DNA of 6,400 bases. Origin: Oscillospiraceae bacterium. Its GTDB lineage: Bacteria > Bacillota > Clostridia > Oscillospirales > Ruminococcaceae. Where the stretch lies: NCBI GenBank assembly GCA_018110855.1, contig JAGBFZ010000400.1, forward strand, positions 1-6,400. The letters run 5' to 3'. The translations under genes and the position numbers were made by a program. Numbering within the stretch: the first letter of the stretch is position 1; the number at the start of each line of letters is the position of its first letter. Under the pieces are notes generated by a model that made no database searches, was not told where the DNA came from, and saw only the letters and a program-made list of their open reading frames with translations. Of this stretch, positions 1-5,688 are shown in pieces.

Positions 1-523
1 CGGAATAAATTGCGTCATCATATGAATACGCCCCGGATATCACCTTGAGGTGGGCAAGATCCATAGCGTCCGACAGCGCACGATTTGCCTCCGCAGCCAT
101 GCTGTTACATAAATTTCTCAGCTGACCTTTGGCGTTTTTCAGCCCCTTGGAAAGAAGCTTCGACAACGCAGCCGAACGGAAATAGCTGTCTATCCTTGCC
201 CCCGTATTGGCAGGAAGCTTGCCCTCCGCCGCCGCAATCCGGTAAATATCGGCGTCCTCTTTCAGAGCCTGCTTCACCGTTTCGGTGTACAGCTCCCGGA
301 CAGTCCGCTCCCTTACCTTCAGCTGACGGGCAATTCTTTTGTTGACATCATTATAGGAAAGTCTCAGCTGATTTGCTTTGTACAGCTGCCATTCTGCGGT
401 GGGAGTAAGGTAATTCGCCTTCGTCACCCTGCGGCATACGTCACGGATAATTTGCTCCTGCAGCTCCTGTACTAAGTTTACCACTTCCGAAGGGAGCTTG
501 TCAAGCTTTGCGGGAGAGATCAT
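1..523 (-). CDS. Phage minor capsid protein, A118 type, N-terminal part (runs off left edge)
   Basis: I translated the first 174 codons by hand; the gene continues past the window. It starts MISPAKLDKLPSEVV and holds the segment TPTAEWQLYKANQLRLSY (about residues 40-57). Both resemble the start of the minor capsid 2 family (Phage_min_cap2), which sits beside the portal in A118-like phages and is thought to contribute to the head-portal region. The visible part is rich in helix-forming and charged residues and has no signal peptide. The ATG at 523-521 overlaps the portal stop as ATGA, a classic coupled junction, and AGGG lies about 9 bases upstream inside the portal gene. Its place after the portal fits the call. 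A MuF/SPP1 gp7-type head morphogenesis protein would be the alternative, but the N-terminal pattern favours minor capsid 2. Confidence 0.8.
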   Translation of the reverse strand, partial: MISPAKLDKLPSEVVNLVQELQEQIIRDVCRRVTKANYLTPTAEWQLYKANQLRLSYNDVNKRIARQLKVRERTVRELYTETVKQALKEDADIYRIAAAEGKLPANTGARIDSYFRSAALSKLLSKGLKNAKGQLRNLCNSMAAEANRALSDAMDLAHLKVISGAYSYDDAIYS

Positions 524-2007
524 TCAAGATCACCCTCTCCGTAAAGCTCCTCTGTTCCCTCCAGCATTTTTTTAGCCTCGTCTTCGGTCTCTCCGTACCA
601 TTTCATGCGGTATTCCCATGCAGGCATAATGTGATCTCTCACGTCCTGCCTGTCACATTCACGCTCGGAGGCTTCATCTATCACCACCGATTTGTCGAAT
701 ACAATTTCTATCTCCGAATCCTCGGCGGCATTCAGACCGCAATATCTGTTTCCGATGTGAATGACAGACCGCACAAGGCTCAGCAGAAACGGCTCAACGG
801 TTATGTAGTGTTTGTGAGCATTCTGGAGAAGATCCTGCTTGTCGCCCGTGTACTGTGTAGCCGTAACCACGCTACCGCTGTTGAACTGATAATGCTTGTT
901 GCCCAGACCGCACTTGAAGGACAGATAATCAAGCTGTGCCTGTATTCCGTCAATATTCTCCTGCACTCTGAGAGAGGGGTTAAATTCGTAAATGAATTTG
1001 TCGCTGGCGGAACTGCCCGACGTTTCCATGCTGTCACGATTAACGAGCGTGAACAGCTGCTGTCCCACATCATCGGGGGCAACAGGGTTTCCGTCCACAT
1101 CTGTCTCGATAAGATCACGGAGCATAAACACCTTTTTTCCGCCAAGCTCAAAGTCCTTGCAGAAATTGTTGTAGGCAAAGTCTATGCCCTTGAGGACATC
1201 AAGCGACCCGTGCAGCACCGAAATGCCCAAGCCGCCGTTATTATCAATTATGTTTTCGATGTTCGGGGATATTACAGAAAACCAAGGAACCGCCGAGCCT
1301 GTGTTAAATTCCTTTGCAATACCCTCGGGGAGCTTCTCCTCACTGGTCGCCCCATTATCATCTCTGAAAAAGTGATTGCGTATCACATAGCAGTCATTTT
1401 CAAGAACGTGCGCCTCAAGATGAAAGTATCGCTTGCCCTTGATGATATGCTCCGAGCAGAACGCCGCCTCGGTAATAACTCCGCTGCGGCAGGAAATTGG
1501 GATTATATGCTCAGCAGAAATGTAGCTCATGCGGATCCTTCCGCCGCTGACCCTTCCGCCGTTCTGCACCGCACCCTCAAGCCTGAGCGTGACCGCACCC
1601 GTTCCCGTGGCAAATGCTTTTTCGATAAGCCTGTTGCCCTGCTCCCAGAAGAAATTATCTCCGAAAACGCCCTTGTTTCCCCGTTTGCCCTGAACAAATT
1701 CGGAAGCTGCTTTGTCGGAGATTATGCACTCGGTTTTCTCGTTCAAAAGTATGGAAGCCCAGTCCTGACATACCTTTCTGCCCATTTCAAGGGTATAAAA
1801 TTTCCTTTTAATTCTTTTTAAACCGTTAAAAACCGTGTAATCATGAAATGGCTGATAATAGCCTTTCCACCAGCTTTTCCATATTTCTATCTGTGCGTAA
1901 AATTCGCCCGATACGGCACAGCCGTATTTCTTACGGACAAATTCAATTATATTGCTGTTCGTAGTTTCCACCTCCTTTATGCCACGATCCTGAGCTGTGT
2001 CAGCCAT
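520..2007 (-). CDS. Phage portal protein, A118/SPP1 gp6-like
   Basis: The portal is the dodecameric ring at one capsid vertex through which the terminase pumps DNA. The 495-residue product has the usual family length. Residues 41-90 carry the A118-type signature: a Trp-rich stretch (IWKSWWKGYYQPFHDY), then a basic segment (KRIKRKF) and VCQDWASILLNE. The C-terminal end is acidic, as is common. It follows the large terminase and precedes a minor capsid gene, the standard order. The start is uncertain. ATG at 2007 overlaps the terminase gene by 31 bases and has no good ribosome site, whereas an AAAGGAGGTGG lies just after the terminase stop and points 8 bases downstream to an in-frame ACG (codon 16). 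Family-like sequence begins only after about residue 18, so the first 15 residues may not be made. Confidence 0.9.
   Translation of the reverse strand: MADTAQDRGIKEVETTNSNIIEFVRKKYGCAVSGEFYAQIEIWKSWWKGYYQPFHDYTVFNGLKRIKRKFYTLEMGRKVCQDWASILLNEKTECIISDKAASEFVQGKRGNKGVFGDNFFWEQGNRLIEKAFATGTGAVTLRLEGAVQNGGRVSGGRIRMSYISAEHIIPISCRSGVITEAAFCSEHIIKGKRYFHLEAHVLENDCYVIRNHFFRDDNGATSEEKLPEGIAKEFNTGSAVPWFSVISPNIENIIDNNGGLGISVLHGSLDVLKGIDFAYNNFCKDFELGGKKVFMLRDLIETDVDGNPVAPDDVGQQLFTLVNRDSMETSGSSASDKFIYEFNPSLRVQENIDGIQAQLDYLSFKCGLGNKHYQFNSGSVVTATQYTGDKQDLLQNAHKHYITVEPFLLSLVRSVIHIGNRYCGLNAAEDSEIEIVFDKSVVIDEASERECDRQDVRDHIMPAWEYRMKWYGETEDEAKKMLEGTEELYGEGDLE
1960..1978 (-). promoter_or_regulatory. Strong ribosome binding site pointing at an ACG codon in the portal gene
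   Basis: On the minus strand AAAGGAGGTGG (1978-1968) begins within the terminase TAA stop. Eight bases after GGAGG comes ACG at 1962-1960, in frame with the portal. No ATG, GTG or TTG occurs in frame at usable spacing, although the placement is exactly where a start would be expected. It may serve ATG 2007 poorly, or mark a rare or mutated start. Confidence 0.6.
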
Positions 2008-3335
2008 GAGCTGAAGCTGTACTCATTTGCATCAGCAGTATCAATATCAAAGGTGCCATCGTCAAGACGTACATCCTTTGCCTTTTCCTTTTCGTCCCAT
2101 ACCTGCGTTTTTAGGGAATTTATGACATTGTTACAATCCTTATAGACAAAATAGCGACCTTCTGTCATAAGGCTCTGCAGTCCATAAATACGATCGTTTA
2201 TCCTGCCCTTGTAGCAATCGCATACGGCGACAGAAATATTCTCCTTGATGAAGGCAAAGCGTATGCCGTTGATTATAGCCTGAGCCTCGTTATCGCAATG
2301 GATATATTTTATCGGTGCCTTGGGGTATTCCGATTTAACGTATTTAAAAAACTGTATTAATGCCTTTTCGATCTTTGAAGGGTCAATGGTTCCCTTGGCA
2401 CCGTCCATCTTGTGATCGGCAACAACGCACAACTTTTCAAAGTTCCCGATGAATGCCGTAGCAACAAAGGTGGTCTTGGATTTATTGCCTCCGAAATCCA
2501 CACCTATATCAATAAATTTGATATTGTTCGGTTTTTCCTCCACAATGAATTTATGCGGTTTATCGGCAAACTGCTGAAATACCAGACCTTCCGAAACACT
2601 GCGCTCTCCCTTTACCTTCCTGCGGTATTCCACGGAATCGGGACTGTACTGCGATACAAATGCCTCTCTCTGCTCATCGGAAATATTGATGTTATCATAA
2701 ATGGTGAACAGCTGATAGTTATAGCCGCCCTTGAGGGTGCCTGCCTCATATTTGCGCTTGTATTCGTCAATGTATTTGGTGTAGATAGCTGCAAAAGGGC
2801 TTCCGGGGTTTAAGTCCCAGAAGAGCTTCCTGTGCTTTGCCGCAGCCTGTCGGGTAAGTGCCTCTTTGATGGTCTCCTCATGGTGCAGGTCTATCTCCGT
2901 CGCTATCCACATTCCTATGGACGTTCCACGGAATTTCTTGTAGCTGTCAGCCTTTGCGCCGCCTACGAAAATAACAATGCGCTCACGATATCCCGTAAAT
3001 TTTCCGCAGATGATAAGAGCCTCATTGCCCTTGTATTTGCCCCATTTGCACTGCCCACGGAAATAATGCTCAATGCCGAAGCCGTTGCAGTCTCCGAGAA
3101 TAAGCTTGGCGGTGGGAGCGGTGGAGGCTGTTGCAAGGTGCAGCTTGTCGGGGGTTCGGCACAGCTCACGGCAGAAGGCAACCACGTTATCCACCGTCTT
3201 TCCTGCTCTGACCGCTCCCTCGGCAATGTTGTAAACATTATCCTCGCAGGCTCTGATGTAAGCAAGGTGCTTTTCTCCGAAATTATACGGTATCGTCCTT
3301 TTCTTCCGTATCTTCGGGCTTATCTTTGCCGCCAT
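1977..3335 (-). CDS. terL: Terminase large subunit, PBSX/XtmB type
   Basis: This is the ATPase-nuclease that cuts the concatemer or integrated phage DNA and drives it into the prohead through the portal. The 452-residue product has the usual length. Visible motifs are Walker A EGAVRAGKT (39-47), a Walker B-like strand GMWIATEID (141-149), and the coupling motif LFWDLNPGSP (171-180). The C-terminal RNase H-like nuclease shows GVDFGG (D280), IHCDNEA (D348) and DIDTADANEY (D430-D435), a plausible acidic triad. The start at 3335 is supported by GGAGG 9 bases upstream (TGGAGGATATGATCTATG). It overlaps the preceding small-subunit-like gene by 53 bases, which suggests translational coupling. The acidic pair usual in Walker B appears as A-T-E here. 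Confidence 0.93.
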   Translation of the reverse strand: MAAKISPKIRKKRTIPYNFGEKHLAYIRACEDNVYNIAEGAVRAGKTVDNVVAFCRELCRTPDKLHLATASTAPTAKLILGDCNGFGIEHYFRGQCKWGKYKGNEALIICGKFTGYRERIVIFVGGAKADSYKKFRGTSIGMWIATEIDLHHEETIKEALTRQAAAKHRKLFWDLNPGSPFAAIYTKYIDEYKRKYEAGTLKGGYNYQLFTIYDNINISDEQREAFVSQYSPDSVEYRRKVKGERSVSEGLVFQQFADKPHKFIVEEKPNNIKFIDIGVDFGGNKSKTTFVATAFIGNFEKLCVVADHKMDGAKGTIDPSKIEKALIQFFKYVKSEYPKAPIKYIHCDNEAQAIINGIRFAFIKENISVAVCDCYKGRINDRIYGLQSLMTEGRYFVYKDCNNVINSLKTQVWDEKEKAKDVRLDDGTFDIDTADANEYSFSSWLTQLRIVA

Positions 3336-3780
3336 AGATCATATCCTCCATTTCGCTCAGGTCCTCCACCTCAATTTCCGTCTGCGGATCGTCCGAATAT
3401 TTCTCGGGCATACGGTTCTTGAGATACAGTCCCAGAGCTGCCATATTAGGCGGAACGTGTTTTTTAACAAGCGTTTCCTGCCGTCTGCCGCCCTTGTATG
3501 ATACCTTTTTCTCCGTAAATGTTCCGCCGACAGCTGCGCCGATGAGCGCCGCTTCTGCTTCCGAATTTATGAGATTTTCATTTTGGGACAGAAAATCCGC
3601 CACATCGGAACGGCGGGCGGCAAAGTCACGGAGCATCTTTCTGCGCCGTTTTTCATTCGGCTCCCTGAGAGCTGCATTTATAAGGTCCTGCAGGCTCCCT
3701 GCGGCAATATCCTCCTTATCCTCACGCTGCGGCTTTATTGCCGACCGCAGATCCGCAAGGGCTTTTTTTCTGCTGTCCAT
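3283..3780 (-). CDS. Terminase small subunit-like protein (C-terminal family signature)
   Basis: The 165-residue product is encoded directly before and overlapping the large terminase. Its middle, roughly residues 74-127, looks like the C-terminal part of PBSX/XtmA-type small terminases: EAALIGAAVGGTFTEKK, a variable basic stretch, then KHVPPNMAALGLYLKNRMPE. In that family the last segment reads like P-x-x-x-A-x-x-x-x-LKNR-x-P and is thought to contact the large subunit or stabilise the oligomer. The N-terminal 70 residues are highly charged, and I see no clear helix-turn-helix of the kind that usually recognises packaging sites. The tail is very acidic. GAGGT lies 6 bases before the ATG. A second small-subunit candidate is encoded at 4489-5037, so the roles may be divided. 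It could also be a terminase accessory protein. Confidence 0.7.
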   Translation of the reverse strand: MDSRKKALADLRSAIKPQREDKEDIAAGSLQDLINAALREPNEKRRRKMLRDFAARRSDVADFLSQNENLINSEAEAALIGAAVGGTFTEKKVSYKGGRRQETLVKKHVPPNMAALGLYLKNRMPEKYSDDPQTEIEVEDLSEMEDMIYGGKDKPEDTEEKDDTV

Positions 3781-3806
3781 ATCATCACCTCTCAGAACGA
3801 AAATAA

Positions 3807-3834
3807 AAGCCGTTTTCAGGTGGCTTGGTTTTTT
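3807..3834. terminator. Weak hairpin with a T-tract on both strands, upstream of the terminase genes
   Basis: AAGCC (3807-3811) and GGCTT (3822-3826) form a 5-bp stem with a 10-base loop. Read in the operon direction, the stem runs into TTTTATTTT (3801-3808 side). Read on the plus strand, GG and then six T (3829-3834) follow. The stem is too short for an efficient terminator. It could be an attenuator or chance. Confidence 0.22.
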
Positions 3835-3844
3835 GTGTGTAGTT

Positions 3845-3961
3845 TTATCTCTGAGTACGCAGAATTAAAATTAAAGGGCATTTTAAAGCATTTAAAGGGC
3901 ACTTTTCATTTGGGTATGCTTCGCCATTCGGAGCGGAGATATTTCCGTCCGTTTTTTTCAT
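3845..3961 (-). CDS. Doubtful 38-codon ORF between the NusG-like and terminase genes
   Basis: An open frame runs from ATG at 3961 to TAA at 3845. The peptide starts MKKTDGN and contains a repeated K-C-P-L (residues 20-23 and 28-31), encoded by the duplicated 10-mer described separately. Its start has no ribosome binding site: the 20 bases before it have no purine run. The first third of the frame overlaps the strong inverted-repeat structure. I do not recognise the peptide. I think it more likely that this DNA acts as RNA structure or spacer than as a gene, but the two cysteine-proline pairs and lysine-rich start leave a small possibility of a real micro-protein. Confidence 0.2.
   Translation of the reverse strand: MKKTDGNISAPNGEAYPNEKCPLNALKCPLILILRTQR
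3871..3901. repeat. Directly repeated 10-mer TTAAAGGGCA, two helical turns apart
   Basis: The plus-strand 10-mer TTAAAGGGCA occurs exactly at 3871-3880 and again at 3892-3901. The 21-base offset puts both copies on one face of the helix. A degenerate third copy, TTAAAGCA, lies between them (3883-3890). The arrangement is like a protein operator, but no binding protein can be named, and the copies also encode the K-C-P-L repeats of the doubtful small ORF. Confidence 0.45.
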
Positions 3962-3976
3962 GGTAACAGCATACCC
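3912..3976 (-). ncRNA. Two-tier hairpin element downstream of the NusG-like gene (candidate structured RNA)
   Basis: In the operon transcript, GGGTATGCT (3976-3968) pairs perfectly with AGCATACCC (3920-3912). Nested inside, CGGACGGA (3951-3944) pairs with TCCGCTCCG (3937-3929), 8 bp with one bulged base and a 6-base AATATC loop. The two stems are separated by 16 bases on one side and 8 on the other. A competing pairing, GCTTCG with CGAAGC, is also possible. It lies about 34 bases after the NusG-like stop in an otherwise long gap for this compact operon. Calling it a functional RNA is inference; RNA-binding hairpins are known targets of LoaP-type NusG paralogues. Confidence 0.4.
3929..3958 (+). 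terminator. Intrinsic terminator on the plus (antisense) strand
   Basis: On the plus strand CGGAGCGGA (3929-3937) pairs with TCCGTCCG (3944-3951), leaving one G unpaired and a GATATT loop. Seven T (3952-3958) follow at once. This is the textbook layout, yet no plus-strand gene lies upstream. It would stop antisense transcription across the terminase genes, or it may be a by-product of the hairpin used in the sense direction. Confidence 0.45.
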
Positions 3977-4009
3977 GAAGCGGCGGGAATGTATCGACCG
4001 CAGCCCCTG

Positions 4010-4492
4010 TTATGCGTTTGTAAATTCTGCGCCAACGCTTGTCCTGTGGGTCCGACCGCCGAAAGCGATCTCAATGTATGCCCGTCTCCTGCGTATGCAG
4101 ATGTCCTTGATGTAATCCTCTCTGCCCTTGAGCCAGCCTTCGGTGATCCTGATTGTGCCATCAGAATTTATGACCGCCTTGCTCTCCGAAAGCGGATATC
4201 CGCCGTTGAACATTACCCTCATAAAATCCTCTTCCGCTCCCGTTATGGGAGTTGGCTCTCCGAGGAATCTGAGCACCTCGGGAATGGCTGTGACGGCGTA
4301 ATGCACCTTGGGACAATAATCGCATTCAATGAATACATATCCCGGAAAAAGTATATCCACCGCTCTTATCCATTCGCCGCCTTTTCTCAAAGTCAGCTCA
4401 CGCTTCGGGACCCATGCGGTAATGCCTGCCCTTTGAGCTTTGAAGCAAGCTTTATCTTCCCCGGCGGGAATGGTCTGTACAACATAAATCAT
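4010..4492 (-). CDS. Phage-encoded NusG-like transcription elongation/antitermination factor (NGN + KOW)
   Basis: NusG proteins ride on RNA polymerase. Specialised paralogues (RfaH, LoaP) promote readthrough of particular long operons. The 160-residue product has an NGN domain over about residues 1-100: MIYVVQTIPAGED opens like the NusG beta strand, FPGYVFIE (49-56) is the family's core FPGYV motif, and VLRFLGEPTPIT (73-84) matches the usual VxxFLGxxxPxP region. A linker leads to a KOW domain (about 112-158), with GTIRITEGWLKGREDYIKD and a following RRRR. The G-x-L-K-G-x-E-like core is closer to LoaP than to RfaH. A host housekeeping NusG would normally sit with secE and ribosomal genes, so this is a dedicated phage copy. 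ATGA overlap with the upstream gene and AAGGAGG 7 bases before the ATG support the start. Confidence 0.85.
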   Translation of the reverse strand: MIYVVQTIPAGEDKACFKAQRAGITAWVPKRELTLRKGGEWIRAVDILFPGYVFIECDYCPKVHYAVTAIPEVLRFLGEPTPITGAEEDFMRVMFNGGYPLSESKAVINSDGTIRITEGWLKGREDYIKDICIRRRRAYIEIAFGGRTHRTSVGAEFTNA

Positions 4493-5037
4493 TGCAGCTC
4501 CTCCTTTTTGCTCTCAAGGAACGCAGCCACACGGCTGTAAAGCTCGGGATCCTCCTGTGCCATAGCCGCAAAGGTCTTTTCCTTGACCGCATCAAAGCCC
4601 GCTTCGGTGATGTCCTTGGATTTGATGTCAAGGTTTCGCTTGTAGCTTACTGCCCTTACAAGCTCGGAAGCCTGCTTGAGAAGCTTGATGGGGTCGGTGT
4701 TCTGCAGATCCTCGGGGGATAAGCCTCTTACCGCTGACATCATCAGGCTTGACATGATCTGCACAATGCCCTCGGTGGTGTCAAGGTCGGGATATTTTGC
4801 GCATTCCTGCATTATCACCGAAAAATTCTCATGCGCCATGCGTATAGCAGCCATGTCCTCACAAAAGCCCTTGGCATAATTGCATATCGCCGCCTGTGAA
4901 ATGCTCTCTCCCGTGCTGTCCGCAATGTAGCGGGCAATGTCCCTGTATGTAAAATCCGCCGACAGGATCATCTCCTCAACGGTGGATTTTACCTCGGGCT
5001 TGAGCCTGTCGATCTTGCTGTGCTTTCGTCTGCCCAT
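4489..5037 (-). CDS. Mu gp27-like protein (DUF3486), probable small terminase subunit
   Basis: The 182-residue product has the length and pattern of Mu gp27/DUF3486. It opens with a basic GRRKHSKIDRLKPEVK, where the family has GRRSKIDxLPxEVR. Next is a helix-turn-helix-like stretch (about 29-57) containing YRDIARYIADSTGESISQAA and ICNYAKGF, then a long helical region (about 60-135) ending in LVRAVSYKR, and a charged C-terminal tail. Mu gp27 lies just before the large terminase and is taken as the small, DNA-recognising subunit; the helix-turn-helix fits that. Here the large terminase is separated from it by the NusG-like gene and a second small-terminase-like gene. The ribosome site is modest (AAGGG about 10 bases before the ATG). 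It overlaps the NusG-like gene by 4 bases. Confidence 0.8.
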   Translation of the reverse strand: MGRRKHSKIDRLKPEVKSTVEEMILSADFTYRDIARYIADSTGESISQAAICNYAKGFCEDMAAIRMAHENFSVIMQECAKYPDLDTTEGIVQIMSSLMMSAVRGLSPEDLQNTDPIKLLKQASELVRAVSYKRNLDIKSKDITEAGFDAVKEKTFAAMAQEDPELYSRVAAFLESKKEELQ

Positions 5038-5041
5038 ATCA

Positions 5042-5371
5042 TCACGCCCTTACACACGGATCACTGATCATACCCGCAAGCAGCTGGATTCCCTCGGGAG
5101 ATACCTTTGCTTCAAGATCAACGATTTCATTGTCAGAAAAATTAGCAGGCTGCTTATTATCACATCGTCTGAGTATGATATATTTTGATTCTGACAGATA
5201 ATTGATGCAGTCGGTAAACTCTGCCTTTTCAATCTCGGGAGCTAACGCTCCGCAGAGAGACGACAGCCTGTTGTAGCTTTTGCGCCCGATATTTATGGCA
5301 CGCAGCACAACACCGTTGTTTTTTACGAAATTATCCGCCCGCATTTTCTTGATTATATCCTGCTCATTCAT
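5042..5371 (-). CDS. Mu gp26-like small protein, possible winged-helix fold
   Basis: This 109-residue protein lies between the gp25-like and gp27-like genes, exactly where Mu has gp26. Visible pattern: a helical start, VVLRAINIGRKSYNRLSSLC (21-40), AEFTDCINYLSESKYIILRR (50-69) and a closing V-S-P-E-G-I-Q-L-L-A-G (90-100). The last element resembles the L-T-x-x-G-x-x-x-x-x-G ending of gp26-like proteins, which are often annotated as ArsR-like winged-helix proteins. Its role is not established in Mu. The assignment rests on synteny plus this weak pattern. GGGAGGTC lies about 11 bases before the ATG, inside the upstream gene, which it overlaps by 8 bases. Confidence 0.6.
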   Translation of the reverse strand: MNEQDIIKKMRADNFVKNNGVVLRAINIGRKSYNRLSSLCGALAPEIEKAEFTDCINYLSESKYIILRRCDNKQPANFSDNEIVDLEAKVSPEGIQLLAGMISDPCVRA

Positions 5372-5645
5372 TGTTTTTCTGACCTCCCTTCATTTCCATA
5401 AGGATATCCATTATTTTATCCAGCTTATGCTCGGTCTTGACCTGTTCCCGCAGGAAATCCTCCTTCGTCAGGTAGTTGTCCTTCACGTCCTCGACCATAC
5501 GGCGGACGGATTTTATCTCGTTCTTTGCCGCCTCCAGCTCTGACTTGTCCGCCTTTTTATCCAGTGCCGCAAATGAACGTGTAAGAAAAAATCCAACTAC
5601 ACCCAGAAGCCCCGTTATGATCGTCATGTAAATTTCTGCTGTCAA
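5364..5645 (-). CDS. Small membrane-anchored coiled-coil protein (Mu gp25 / DUF2730-like position)
   Basis: From a TTG start the product is 93 residues. One hydrophobic segment (about 5-22, MTIITGLLGVVGFFL) is followed by a long charged helix (26-85) with LDKKADKSELEAAKNEI and heptad-like spacing, so it is an N-terminally anchored coiled coil with no other domain. It is the first gene after the putative Mor promoter and holds the position of Mu gp25 (DUF2730), whose proteins share this design. A holin or holin-partner role cannot be excluded. Start choice: GGGGGTGA ends 5 bases before TTG at 5645-5643, a good site. ATG at 5660 (98 residues) lacks one. A TTG at 5681 would lie almost at the predicted transcription start and adds FF-rich residues unlikely to be made. 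Confidence 0.7.
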   Translation of the reverse strand: MTAEIYMTIITGLLGVVGFFLTRSFAALDKKADKSELEAAKNEIKSVRRMVEDVKDNYLTKEDFLREQVKTEHKLDKIMDILMEMKGGQKNNE

Positions 5646-5688
5646 TCTGTTCACCCCCATAAAAAAATAGCGTATAATCAAATCTCTG

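Noticed and set aside
85..345. A plus-strand frame of 86 codons at the left edge
   Set aside because: It is P- and S-rich and lies opposite the minor capsid gene, which is open across the whole stretch and coupled to the portal.
801..1178. A second minus-strand frame inside the portal gene
   Set aside because: It is out of frame with the portal and has no ribosome site or family pattern.
508..1821. A 437-codon open frame on the plus strand
   Set aside because: It is the antisense shadow of the portal gene. The minus frame matches a known family at its usual length and fits the operon.
2832..3422. A 196-codon plus-strand frame opposite the large terminase
   Set aside because: It is low-complexity, has no family pattern, and covers the Walker A region of a clear terminase on the other strand.
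3761..3772. A-run in codons 4-6 of the small-terminase-like gene as a frameshift site
   Set aside because: A run of seven A so close to the start, with no downstream structure or useful alternative frame, is not convincing.
3419..3966. Two overlapping plus-strand frames opposite the small-terminase-like gene and the gap
   Set aside because: Their composition (S-, R- and F-rich) is typical of antisense frames, and the minus gene carries a recognisable signature.
3989..4540. A 183-codon plus-strand frame opposite the NusG-like gene
   Set aside because: The minus frame has NGN and KOW motifs, and the plus frame has none.
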